64,000 bases of DNA from Providencia rettgeri (GTDB lineage: Bacteria; Pseudomonadota; Gammaproteobacteria; Enterobacterales; Enterobacteriaceae), in assembly GCF_023205015.1 (NCBI RefSeq), contig NZ_CP096258.1, positions 1 through 64,000 of the forward strand, read 5' to 3'. This document shows positions 12,977 to 22,400 of this stretch, piece after piece. Positions within the stretch are counted from its first letter, which is position 1. Every line of letters starts with the position of its first letter. The position numbers and the translations under genes were made by a program. The notes below the pieces were generated by a model that made no database searches, was not told the origin of the DNA, and worked only from the letters and a program-made list of their open reading frames with translations.

Positions 12977-13117
12977 TTAACGTTTTTTCTTACAGCCTTG
13001 CACTGCTTTAAAACGCGGGTTTGTTTTGCATATCACATACACCCGGCCGCGGCGGCGAACAATTTGGCAATCTGGATGACGGGTTTTTGCCGTTTTTAAT
13101 GAACTCAGTACTTTCAT
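12977..13117 (-). CDS. rpmJ2: 50S ribosomal protein L36 type B, alternative zinc-independent form
   Basis: A 46-residue basic protein ([20 protein letters not shown] at the N-terminus, ending QGCKKKR) equivalent to E. coli YkgO. The ordinary L36 carries a four-ligand zinc ribbon. Here the first CxxC is reduced to a single Cys and the histidine ligand is absent, as in other zinc-independent paralogues. The start ATG is 2 bp after the rpmE2 stop on the same strand, so the two genes form an operon. Expression is expected only under zinc starvation, when these proteins replace the zinc-binding versions in ribosomes. Confidence 0.92.
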   Translation of the reverse strand: MKVLSSLKTAKTRHPDCQIVRRRGRVYVICKTNPRFKAVQGCKKKR

Positions 13118-13119
13118 CT

Positions 13120-13380
13120 TTATTTACCCTCTGACTGTAAAAAACGACCAAAACGCTTTTGAAACTGTGCCGTTTTACCTTCCTGTGAAATCATTTTTTG
13201 TTTACCGGTATAAAACGGATGCGACTGAGAAGAGACATCAAGCGTGACATACGGAAATATTTCACCCTCATACTCGATTGTTTTTTCGGTTTTTATTGTT
13301 GACCCTACTTTAAAATAGGCATCTGCACTTGTGTCATGGAAAACCACGGTACGATATTGTGGATGGATCCCCTGTTTCAT
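13120..13380 (-). CDS. rpmE2: 50S ribosomal protein L31 type B, alternative zinc-independent form
   Basis: An 86-residue protein equivalent to E. coli YkgM, with [33 protein letters not shown] and FQKRFGRF. It contains no cysteine, so the zinc site of ordinary L31 is missing. An in-frame GTG at 13389 exists, but the ATG at 13380 is spaced correctly from an AGGTGG ribosome binding site and matches the family start. First gene of the two-gene operon with rpmJ2. The palindrome just upstream indicates Zur repression. Confidence 0.93.
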   Translation of the reverse strand: MKQGIHPQYRTVVFHDTSADAYFKVGSTIKTEKTIEYEGEIFPYVTLDVSSQSHPFYTGKQKMISQEGKTAQFQKRFGRFLQSEGK

Positions 13381-13394
13381 AATAACCACCTAAA

Positions 13395-13419
13395 TGTAAT
13401 GTTATAATATAACAATACA
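13395..13419. promoter_or_regulatory. Zur-type operator upstream of rpmE2-rpmJ2
   Basis: An AT-rich inverted repeat centred on GTTATAATATAAC, with outer arms TGTAAT and AATACA. It matches the enterobacterial Zur box pattern (an ATGTTATA half site facing TATAACAT) and lies 15 bp upstream of the L31B start codon. Zur with bound zinc would repress the alternative ribosomal proteins in zinc-replete cells. This is assigned by pattern; no Zur gene is in the window. Confidence 0.82.
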
Positions 13420-13608
13420 TTTTTTTAAAAAACGATGCAATAACTTTGTCGATAATAATAACAACTAGCAATCAACTAATTGTTTTATATAGCTTAATAT
13501 CTTAATTGTTAGTCATGTCATTATAGATAAACAATCTTTATTTGATACTGTGTTTGTCTGTTGATTGATAGTTTTATCGAGAAGTATCCCAATCAATAAG
13601 GACTCCTT

Positions 13609-14805
13609 ATGACATCAATATACAATAAAATTAAGTGCGCAATTACACACAGACCTAATTCAACAGTACCCGATACCACCAATCTAGTATTGAAAAATAT
13701 AGTATCGATTAAGAATCAATCGCCACAAAGTACACCCAATAATATCGGTAACAACATTTCTGTAGGACTTAATGACGGCAAAACCAAAGGGCAGGCTTCA
13801 TTTCATAACATGAAAGAACTCTCCGGCGATGATGTAGATGGCTCTCTTTTGGGCAGACATACAGAAAAAAGAATTCCTGGAAAGCCATTTCAATTAGCTA
13901 TTGCTTATTCAAATAAATTTAATATAGAGAAGAAAGAAGCAATAACCTGTTTTGATAGCGTCACGGTTATTGGTGACAGCTTATCTGACTCTGAAGGAAG
14001 GATGTATAAAAAGTCGGGTGGATTACTCACTAATGCTAACCAATACCATGATGGGCGGTTCACTAATGGTTTCACATGGCCTGAGTTTCTCACCATGCCA
14101 AATACGATGAAAAGCCATTCAAGTAAAGGTAAAGTTACACTCACAAATAAGTCTGAAGGTGGTTCAGCTTGCGCACCTTATTTTAAGTCCACACTTCACC
14201 CTCAATTTGCCATACTTTCAAATATTGAAAAACAAACAAAACACCTTAAGTTTGATGAAAAAAGTTTAGGTATTATTTTTCTTGGTGCCAATGACTATAT
14301 GACCTATTCGAAAGAAAATGTCGATGTCGTTATCTCTAGTCAAGAAAAAACAATCAAAAAAATGATCAAAAATGGTGCGAGAAATATCCTCGTGATGGGA
14401 CTCCCTGATCTATCCCAAACCCCTGCAATAAAAACCTGCTCACCGAAAAAACAACGAAAAATACAAAATCTCAGCATAGAGCATAACAATAAGCTTCAGA
14501 CCCTAGTTAATCTCTTAAAATTAAACAAAAACATTAACATTAATTACTTCAATGTTAATGACGTAATGAAAAATATAACTAATATTGTTGACGATATAAA
14601 TAAAAACTCTCTGGGAGCATATAATAAAGAAAAAGCTTTTACTAATGGTTATATTCTCCGCGATAATTCTAAACCATTAGAAATTGACCCCCATTATATT
14701 TTTATCGATGATGTTCACCCTACTCAGGAAGTCCATAACATTCTTGCGATGGAATTGCATAACTTTATCTTAAAAAAGTATCAACCACTAAAAAACCAAA
14801 AATAA
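13609..14805 (+). CDS. SseJ-like GDSL/SGNH acyltransferase-lipase, candidate secreted effector
   Basis: A 398-residue protein whose last 270 residues or so are an SGNH hydrolase: nucleophile Ser in VIGDSLSDSEGRM, oxyanion residues in NKSEGGS and FLGANDYM, and the catalytic Asp-His in DVHPTQE. From memory the closest pattern is Salmonella SseJ, a type III effector that esterifies cholesterol: GRFTNGFTW, LGANDYM, NVLVMGIPDLS and VHPTQEVH occur in the same order. The first 120 residues or so are low-complexity, Asn/Ser/Lys-rich and unlike the catalytic part. There is no Sec signal peptide, so a type III signal is possible. The gene is AT-rich, with an AAGGA ribosome binding site, and has no secretion gene nearby. 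A non-effector thermolabile-haemolysin-type lipase is the alternative. Confidence 0.8.
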   Translation: MTSIYNKIKCAITHRPNSTVPDTTNLVLKNIVSIKNQSPQSTPNNIGNNISVGLNDGKTKGQASFHNMKELSGDDVDGSLLGRHTEKRIPGKPFQLAIAYSNKFNIEKKEAITCFDSVTVIGDSLSDSEGRMYKKSGGLLTNANQYHDGRFTNGFTWPEFLTMPNTMKSHSSKGKVTLTNKSEGGSACAPYFKSTLHPQFAILSNIEKQTKHLKFDEKSLGIIFLGANDYMTYSKENVDVVISSQEKTIKKMIKNGARNILVMGLPDLSQTPAIKTCSPKKQRKIQNLSIEHNNKLQTLVNLLKLNKNININYFNVNDVMKNITNIVDDINKNSLGAYNKEKAFTNGYILRDNSKPLEIDPHYIFIDDVHPTQEVHNILAMELHNFILKKYQPLKNQK

Positions 14806-15101
14806 CGCGTTATATATCAATCAAAGCTAGCAGGTACCTCCTAACTTTGATTGATAAAACGAGATAAAAGTGTGATTTTTTCACTTTGTTTTATCCGATG
14901 AAAATCAATACCTAGTTTGACTAGCCCCAAATATTGTATGTTTGTCAGCAAACTAAGGCTAACTTCATGTAAATATAAAAATAAATATTAAATCAATAAT
15001 TCTTTCATCAAATAACTTTTGTATAATCAGGCTAATTAGTACTTTCATTTATTATTTATCATATAGATACATGATACATAAATAACTAAAGGATGATGAA
15101 A
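14806..15101. other. Intergenic region with two hairpins after the SseJ-like gene
   Basis: An 11-bp inverted repeat (ATCAATCAAAG at 14816 with CTTTGATTGAT at 14845) is followed by a second stem, AAAGTG/CACTTT near 14867-14887, and then GTTTT. The pair probably ends transcription of the lipase gene. The rest, to 15092, is AT-rich and probably holds the nagK promoter. Confidence 0.5.
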
Positions 15102-16013
15102 ATGTATTACGGCTTTGACATGGGCGGGACAAAAATTGAACTTGCCGTCTTTGACAACGAATTAAATCAGGTCTGGCAAAAACGCGTTCCTACACCTAAA
15201 GATGATTACCAGACACTCTTAAATACGTTTCTCGAACTCACTCAAGAAGCAGATAAAAAATTTAACTGCCAAGGAAAAGTCGGTGTTGGCGTCCCTGGTA
15301 TCGTAAACCATGCGGAAGGAACCGTATTTACAACCAATGTCCCTACTGCACAATACAAACCTTTAGTTCATGACCTTGCTAATATATTACAACGTCCAGT
15401 AAAAGTGGAAAATGACGCCAATTGTTTTGCATTATCAGAAGCTTGGGACCCTAATTTCAAGCGCTTCCCTACTGTTCTTGGCTTAATTTTAGGGACTGGT
15501 GTGGGCGGTGGGTTTATTATAAATGGCAAAGTTTTATCCGGTAAAAATGGAATTGCAGGGGAAATAGGTCACATGAATCTCAGCGTTCGTGGAGCCAAGC
15601 TATTAGGGGAAAAAGTCCCTGAAATAACTTGTGGCTGTGGCCAAACAGCTTGCTTTGAAACCTATCTATCCGGTCCGGGCTTTGAGCGTATTTATTCCTC
15701 ATTCACCAATGAAAAACGTTCAGCTATCGAAATTATTGAGCTATATAAGCAAGGTAATATTCAAGCAAAAGAACATGTTAACCGTTATATGTCATTACTT
15801 GCGATGTTTATGGGGCAAATCGTCACTGTTTTTGACCCCGATTTAGTGGTGATTGGCGGAGGCTTATCACAGTTTGAAGAGATCTATAAACAACTACCAG
15901 AAGTGCTTCCACAATACCTATATGGCATAGCAACATTACCTGCAATCGAAAAAGCACGTTATGGTGACTCTGGAGGCGCACGAGGTGCGGCATTCCTGAA
16001 CTTGATAGACTAA
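15102..16013 (+). CDS. nagK: N-acetyl-D-glucosamine kinase (ROK family)
   Basis: Phosphorylates GlcNAc recovered from peptidoglycan turnover to GlcNAc-6-phosphate. Three in-frame ATGs occur close together. The one at 15102 (MYYGFDMGGTKIELAVFD) is spaced 8 nt from AAGGA and matches the E. coli start, giving 303 residues. Phosphate loop DMGGTK and the ROK signature GLILGTGVGGG are visible, as is the zinc-binding motif CGCGQTACFE with its cysteines intact. PDLVVIGGGLS lies near the C-terminus. It is monocistronic, followed by a hairpin, whereas E. coli nagK lies next to cobB and lol genes. Confidence 0.9.
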   Translation: MYYGFDMGGTKIELAVFDNELNQVWQKRVPTPKDDYQTLLNTFLELTQEADKKFNCQGKVGVGVPGIVNHAEGTVFTTNVPTAQYKPLVHDLANILQRPVKVENDANCFALSEAWDPNFKRFPTVLGLILGTGVGGGFIINGKVLSGKNGIAGEIGHMNLSVRGAKLLGEKVPEITCGCGQTACFETYLSGPGFERIYSSFTNEKRSAIEIIELYKQGNIQAKEHVNRYMSLLAMFMGQIVTVFDPDLVVIGGGLSQFEEIYKQLPEVLPQYLYGIATLPAIEKARYGDSGGARGAAFLNLID

Positions 16014-16022
16014 TCTTACTTT

Positions 16023-16060
16023 TTTGCGCTTCATAGATAATTTAAATAATGAAGCGCAAA
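16023..16060 (+). terminator. Hairpin terminator after nagK
   Basis: A perfect 12-bp inverted repeat (TTTGCGCTTCAT / ATGAAGCGCAAA) with a 14-nt loop begins 10 bp after the nagK stop. Only a short T-rich tail follows. Confidence 0.7.
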
Positions 16061-16121
16061 TTTATCACCCTAATCATCCCTATTCTCCCCATTTTGTACT
16101 TTAAACACCTGTTCTTTGTTT

Positions 16122-16140
16122 GAGAATGATTATCATCAAC
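16122..16140. promoter_or_regulatory. Fur-box-like site
   Basis: GAGAATGATTATCATCAAC closely follows the 19-bp Fur consensus built from GATAAT repeats. It lies 109 bp after nagK and 263 bp before the NfeD-like gene, in a 389-bp gap (16014-16402) that has no open frame. No iron gene is adjacent. Either the downstream membrane operon is iron-regulated or a small RNA starts here; a GCTGG/CCAGC stem lies near 16222-16239 but lacks a T-run. Confidence 0.6.
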
Positions 16141-16402
16141 TTAATTTTTAATGGTAAAATCCTATCTCATTGATGCCTTGCTGTTATCAATAAAACTTTA
16201 GGAATAACTTCACCAAATAAGGCTGGATAAATAACCAGCATTATAAGAAACTCAAAAAAATAAAAAGTGCTTATAGACTAGTCTGATACTGCTATTAATT
16301 AAAAAATATATTATTAAGCTAAATAATTTTATGGTGATAAATTAAACAAACGTTCCTTTTCACATAAGCTCAATAATGCATTAATAATAAAGAGAAAACC
16401 CT

Positions 16403-17041
16403 ATGAGTTTGTTTTTCCATAACAGTTTGATGTTCCCGACAATTATCTTTAGTGGTTTGCTAATCATTGTTCTATTTTATTGGTTATGTGCCGCTTTTGG
16501 ATTATTGGATATCGACATCTTTAATCTTGATACCGAATTTGACGCCGGTATTGATGCAACGGGTTTCGCAGGCTGGTTAACCAAACTTGGCTTAGCAGGG
16601 ATCCCGGTCACCATTATTGTCACGTTATTTACTCTTTTTGGCTGGATAATCAGTTATTTCAGCGTACATATCTTTATTCGCTTCATTGATACTGATTTAT
16701 TACGTTATCTCGTCAGCTTCGCCGTTTTTGCGATCACCCTATTTATCTCTCTTCATTTAACCGCTTTGTGCTTAAAACCTGTGCGCAAAAAATTGGTGAA
16801 TCTCAATAAACCTAAAACAGTACAACAGCTTATCGGTAAATACGCCACAGTACGTTCAGGAACGGTAAATGAACAAAATGGCGAGGCACTATTAGAAGAT
16901 GGCGGGGCTGGGTTAATTTTACAAATACGCGCCCCATCCTCCGAGCAGTTAAAACGCGGTGATCGTGTTGTCATCATTAGCTATGACGCATCATCGCACA
17001 GTTACCAAGTTGTCAGTGAAAATGAGTTTCGCCACGGATAA
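16403..17041 (+). CDS. yqiJ: NfeD-like/YqiJ inner-membrane protein
   Basis: A 212-residue protein with three membrane helices (about residues 13-36, 68-90 and 97-122) and a C-terminal OB-fold of the NfeD type (about 145-205, with VRSGTVNEQNGEALLEDGG and LKRGDRVVIISYD). NfeD proteins pair with flotillins/stomatins in bacterial membranes. In E. coli the pair is yqiJ-yqiK, and the same order is seen here, with the flotillin gene 75 bp downstream. The family's molecular function is unsettled; organising membrane microdomains is the usual proposal. Confidence 0.85.
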   Translation: MSLFFHNSLMFPTIIFSGLLIIVLFYWLCAAFGLLDIDIFNLDTEFDAGIDATGFAGWLTKLGLAGIPVTIIVTLFTLFGWIISYFSVHIFIRFIDTDLLRYLVSFAVFAITLFISLHLTALCLKPVRKKLVNLNKPKTVQQLIGKYATVRSGTVNEQNGEALLEDGGAGLILQIRAPSSEQLKRGDRVVIISYDASSHSYQVVSENEFRHG

Positions 17042-17116
17042 CTTCACTTTTAAAAAATAAATATCTTGCTTGCATAATCGAAATGACGTCATCGTCAGAA
17101 CCAATGGAGAATTAAT

Positions 17117-19318
17117 ATGGATTTGGCTGCACTAATGCCCTTTTTAACCATTATCGGGGGGATCATCCTAGTTATTCTAGGCTTCTTTGGATTATTCAAA
17201 GCCTTCTATATCAAAGTTCCACAAGGTACTGCTTTGATTGTCAATGACATGTCGTCACAGCCTAAAGTACATTTTACTGGGGCATTAGTTTACCCTGTCA
17301 TCTATAAAAAAGAATTCATGCGCATTTCATTGCTGACCTTGGAAGTTGACCGCCGAGGCAAAGACGGGCTGATTTGTCATGATAACTTACGTGCTGATAT
17401 CACTGTTGCGTTCTATTTGCGCGTAAATGAAACGACAGAAGATGTACTGAAAGTGGCTAAAGCTATCGGTGTTGACCGTGCATCAGACCATCAAGCAGTC
17501 AGTACGTTATTTAGCGCTAAATTCTCTGAAGCGTTAAAAACAGTGGGTAAGCAACTGGATTTAGCCACTTTATTTGAAAACCGACAAGACTTTCGTGACC
17601 GCATTGTTGATGTGATAGGAAAAGACCTTAACGGCTACGCACTTGAAGATGTGGCGATTGATTACCTAGAACAAACACCAAAATCAGCCTTAGATCCAAA
17701 CAATATCTTTGACTCCGAAGGTATTCGTAAAATTACTGAAATCACCGCGATCCACAATATTGAAACCAACCAAAAAGAGCGTGACCAAGAGCTCGCAATT
17801 CAAAAGAAAAATGTTGAAACTCGCGAAGCAAGTTTGGCTTTAGAGCGCCAACAAGCCGATGCCGAAGCACGCCAAAAGCGTGAAATTGATAATATTCGCG
17901 CCCGTGAACAAGCTGAAACCTTACGTGTTCAAGAGGAAGAGCGCCTTAAAGCAGAGCAAGCACGTATTCAAACCCAGCAAGAAATTGAAATCCGCGAAGA
18001 GAATCTCATGCGAGAAGTTGAAGTCGCACAACAAAACCGTACTCGAGCTGTAGCTATCGAAGAAGAACGAGTGAGCCGCGCACGTGAACTTGAGATTGTT
18101 GCCCGAGAAAGAGAAGTTGAGTTACAACGTATAGAAAAAGAAAAAGCACTCGAAGAAGAACGCAAAAATATCTCCAATGTTATACGTGAGCGTGTAGCCG
18201 TTGAAAAAACCGTGGCACAAGAAGAAGAGCGCATCAAAGAAGTTCGTGAAGTCTCTGAAGCTGAACGCATGCGCCAAGTCACCGTGATTAATGCACAGGC
18301 AGAAGCAGAAGAGTCACTCGTTCGCCAAGTGAAAAAAGCCGAAGCTGATGAAGCCAGTGCTAAACACCGTGCAGAAGAAATAAGCACCATGGCACAAGCA
18401 GAACTCGAAGCATCTGCAAAGCAAGCTGAAGCCAAAAAACGCTTAGCTGAAGGGGTTGAGGCCGAACACGCGGCATTAGGTTTAGCAGAAGCTCGAGTTC
18501 GTCAAGCAACTGCAGAGGCAGAAGAAAAAGAAGGTCTTGTTCTTGCCAATATTACGGCTGAGAAACTGTTAGCAGAAGCTCGAGGGCTGAAAGAAAAAGG
18601 CTTAACGGAAGCTCAGGTTATGGAAGCTAAAGCTAAAGCAGAGCAACAACAAGGGTTTGCTGAAGCAAAAATCCTTGAAGAGAAATTAGCAGCCCAAGCT
18701 CGTGGTGAAGAACAACAAGCAAATGCTAAAGAAAAACTAGGCTTAGCTGACGCGAAAGTACTGGAAGAAAAACTGGCAGCACAAGCTCGAGGGGAAGGAC
18801 AATTAGGTTCAGCGCAAGCCGAAGTTATCCGCCAACGCTTGAAAGCTGAAGCCGATGGTTTAACCGACAAATTTAAATCAATGGATCACCTCAGCGATAC
18901 CGCACGTTCACATGAAGAGTTCCGTATGCGCCTTGAGAAAGAGTTCGAACAATCCATGGCCTCTATCGACGCAAATAAAGAAATTGCCCGCGAGCAAGCT
19001 GATGTACTGGCTGCAGCACTTAGCAAAACCAATATTGAAATTGTGGGCGGCGACGGCAGCTTCTTCAATACCTTCTCTAAAGCACTAAGCCTCGGTAAAG
19101 CGGTTGATGGCTTTATGGATAAAAGCAGTTTTGCAAAAGAAAATGTCGAAAAGCTCATTAATCGAAGCAAAGAAGACAAGAAAATTGATATTGCAGCATT
19201 ACTGAAAAACCCAGAAGTTCAAGACCTTATAAACGGTTTTATGGCAACTAAAGGCACTAACCAGCCAGCCAAAACAGTCTTGTCAAAACCGATTCCACCA
19301 ACGGATGACCAGCTGTAA
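17117..19318 (+). CDS. yqiK: Flotillin-like SPFH-domain protein (YqiK family) with an extended coiled coil
   Basis: A 733-residue scaffold protein. One membrane helix (about residues 8-30) precedes the SPFH/Band-7 domain (about 30-210, including RADITVAFYLRV). A very long Glu/Ala/Lys/Arg-rich coiled coil follows (about 215-600). Two near-identical segments (EEKLAAQARGE, from about 18676 and 18766) show internal duplication. The C-terminal flotillin region ends around ANKEIAREQADVLAAALSKT. E. coli YqiK is, from memory, about 550 residues, so this version is enlarged mainly in the coiled coil. It is the second gene of an apparent four-gene operon and probably oligomerises as a membrane platform. 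Confidence 0.88.
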   Translation: MDLAALMPFLTIIGGIILVILGFFGLFKAFYIKVPQGTALIVNDMSSQPKVHFTGALVYPVIYKKEFMRISLLTLEVDRRGKDGLICHDNLRADITVAFYLRVNETTEDVLKVAKAIGVDRASDHQAVSTLFSAKFSEALKTVGKQLDLATLFENRQDFRDRIVDVIGKDLNGYALEDVAIDYLEQTPKSALDPNNIFDSEGIRKITEITAIHNIETNQKERDQELAIQKKNVETREASLALERQQADAEARQKREIDNIRAREQAETLRVQEEERLKAEQARIQTQQEIEIREENLMREVEVAQQNRTRAVAIEEERVSRARELEIVAREREVELQRIEKEKALEEERKNISNVIRERVAVEKTVAQEEERIKEVREVSEAERMRQVTVINAQAEAEESLVRQVKKAEADEASAKHRAEEISTMAQAELEASAKQAEAKKRLAEGVEAEHAALGLAEARVRQATAEAEEKEGLVLANITAEKLLAEARGLKEKGLTEAQVMEAKAKAEQQQGFAEAKILEEKLAAQARGEEQQANAKEKLGLADAKVLEEKLAAQARGEGQLGSAQAEVIRQRLKAEADGLTDKFKSMDHLSDTARSHEEFRMRLEKEFEQSMASIDANKEIAREQADVLAAALSKTNIEIVGGDGSFFNTFSKALSLGKAVDGFMDKSSFAKENVEKLINRSKEDKKIDIAALLKNPEVQDLINGFMATKGTNQPAKTVLSKPIPPTDDQL

Positions 19319-19413
19319 ACCTTTAGCACATTGGGGTAGTGAACCTGCCCCCTATTATTTTCCATTATTTGTTTTCCATTTTTATTGTCTTAGTTAAGGG
19401 AATTCGCTGCGCA

Positions 19414-22400
19414 ATGTCAGATATTCAGGATACGGATCGCGAACAAGAAATACTCGATAGCGCTGTTGCAGAAGGCGGTGCTTATGAAATATTACGTAAA
19501 CGCCTGACAGACCAAGGGCAACAACTGCATCAAAAAGCCGCACAACTTAATGAAATGCGGTTGGATGAATTTGGTCAAAGCCAAATGGATATTATTGGTC
19601 GTATTCGCATTCGTACTGAAAATAATTGCCAAGCAAGGGATATTGTCCGCGTCGGTGAATGGCTTTTATTTGGCTATAACGTATTCCTCGGCCTAAAAAA
19701 AGAAACACACCTCGAAGATGTATTTTCACTATATCGGTTAATTGAAAACAACGATGAGTTTGATGTTGAAGCCGTCCCTTATGAAGAAACTTTCTTAAAT
19801 GATAATCGCTTTGTTCAAGACTTTACTGAACTCTATACCTATTATAAGAACACACAGTTACTGCAACTTGTTGAACGGGACGGCAAACTTCTCGCTAGCT
19901 TTCAAATTGGCGATCGCATCACGGATGTGCGAGTTTTCCGCTGGTCAATCTCCAGCGACAAACGCAAAATTGAGTATATTGATAACCGGGGTGAACGCGA
20001 TATTGCCCTCCCACCTGCTTATGATTTTGAATGGCAAAAAACCACGCGGGAAGACACCGTTAACGGCCGATACCCTCACATCAATGTTCTTGACACTGTA
20101 TTCATAGAAACTATTGGTGGTGATTTAACCATCAAATGTGAAAATAATACTGAAGATGGTTTAGGGATTTACCGAGAAGCAGTTCTTGATAAAAACCAAT
20201 CTTTAGATGACGCACAAATTGAATATGCACAAACTGGCAGCCTAATTCTCTTAAAAGTTTTACCTTATCGGGAAGAAACTTGGCGTTACTTGGTTTACAA
20301 CACACTCTCTCAATCCGTACAACGTATTGATGCTATTGGGCAAGCATGTGTCCAGCTACCAGAAGACCACGGTATTATTTTCCCTGGCGGCTACTACTTA
20401 CAAAATGGTGACTATAAAACGTTTGAGCAATCTATGGATGGAATGCGTTTTCGCCGTTTGCGTCGTTCTCCAAATGGAGAGGATGTCCTATATGTTTTCT
20501 ATTCACCAAATCAAGGACGCATTGCCCTATTCAATTATAATTTAATTGAACGCACACTTTCGGTTCCACTTATTGGCCATGGCTATGCCATGCTTGAAGA
20601 TGGAAAAATGGTGTTATTTGAAGGTGAAGGGGAAGAAGCGACTCGCGTTCACCCTATGCAAGTTTGGCAGACCCCATTTTACTCAGAAGAATTTGCCGAC
20701 CAACAGCCAACTCGTAGCGGTTTTTTAGGGCGTATAGGCAATGCAGATTTAGTTCGGGGCATTTCTGAAATATTGAATATTTCCAAAGAAATAGAAGGCA
20801 GCCAAATTTCCATCGCTCGCTACGAGCTACTCAGCCAACAAGCGAAGAATTTACTGGATATTTATTACTGGTTTGGTGATGAACAATGCCTTGGTATTGG
20901 CAAATTGCTCAAAGAAATCACCCAAACAAGTGAGCTCGTTCTTGATGAATATGAAAAGGTCGAAAGCATACGACAGCAATCTGCCAAATCAATGAATGAG
21001 GCCATCAGCCGCCAAAAGTCACTACTTTCACTGACGTTACCTGAAAGTTGGGCTGATATTCAACAATTTGTTGATGGCTTAAATGCCCTAAGTGCTCAGC
21101 GCGGGCACTTGATTTCACTACGTGAATTTCGCTATATGGATTTAGAAAAGCTTAGCGAAATGGAAAGTGAAATAGAGAAAAATCAACAGTATGTCTCACA
21201 AGAGACCGCTGTCTTTCTCGCTAGCGATAAAGCATTACAGCCCTTTAAAACACAATTAACTGTTTTCGAAGAACAAATAGAAAAAGCCCAAAACAGTGCT
21301 CAGCTAGACATTCCAATGAAAGATATGGAAAAAATGTCTACTGATTTAGATATGCTATCAAACTTAATGGCTTCACTGAGTTTCAACGATGTCACACAAC
21401 AAACTCACATTATTGATGCTATTTCGCAAATCTATGCTCAGCTAAACCAATCTCGAGCTCGTTTACAACAAAAACGAAAATCGCAAAGCAGCGTGGAAAC
21501 TGTTGCTCAATTTGGCGCACAATTCCGGCTGTTCAGCCAAGGCATTACCAATGCCCTGTCTCTTGCCACTGATCCTGAGCGTTGTGATGATCAGCTATCA
21601 AGATTACTTGTTCAGTTAGAAGAACTCGAAAGCCAATTTAGCAATCATGATGAATTTCTTGATGATATCTTGGCTAAGCGGGAAGAATTACTCGAAACAT
21701 TTGAATCACATAAACAAGTTCTTATTGATGACCGCCAGCGCCGCGCACAAAATTTAGTTACTGCGGCTGATCGTCTACTAGACAGCCTGCAACGACGAAC
21801 AGCTCGTTTACAGTCTCAAGATGAACTCAATGCCTTCTTTGCCTCAGACCCTCTAGCGCTTAAAACACGTGAAATAATTGAAAAATTAAGGGAAATTAAC
21901 GATAACGTTAAAGCTGATGACATTGACGCACGTTTGAAATCCTCTCGGGACCAAGCCATTCGAGTTTTGCGTGATAAAACAGATATTTTTGAAGATGGTG
22001 GAAATGTCATTAAGCTCGGGCGTCACCGGTTCAGCGTAAACACCCAAGAGCTTGACCTTACTATTTTACCCAAAAATGAACAACTCTGGGTTTATCTCAC
22101 AGGAACAGACTTCCAAGAACCCATAGAAAATGAACAATTATCACAGCTCAAACCTTATTGGAGCGCTTCATTAGAATCTGAGTCTGATACGGTTTACCGT
22201 GCCGAATACCTCGCTTATTCAGTTATCTATGCCGCAACAAAACGCCAAGATGGGCTAGATTTTGACATTCTAAAAAACGCATTAACATCAACAGAAAAAC
22301 TTGAAAAAATTGTCCGTGATTTTGCGAGCCCACGTTATAAAGAAGGCTATGAGAAAGGTATTCATGACCACGATGCAGTCGCTTTACTGAAAAAACTACT

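Noticed and set aside
17968..18435. 155-codon minus-strand frame inside the flotillin gene
   Set aside because: Arises from the repetitive Glu/Ala/Arg coding of the coiled coil on the other strand (Ser/Ala/Thr-rich low complexity).
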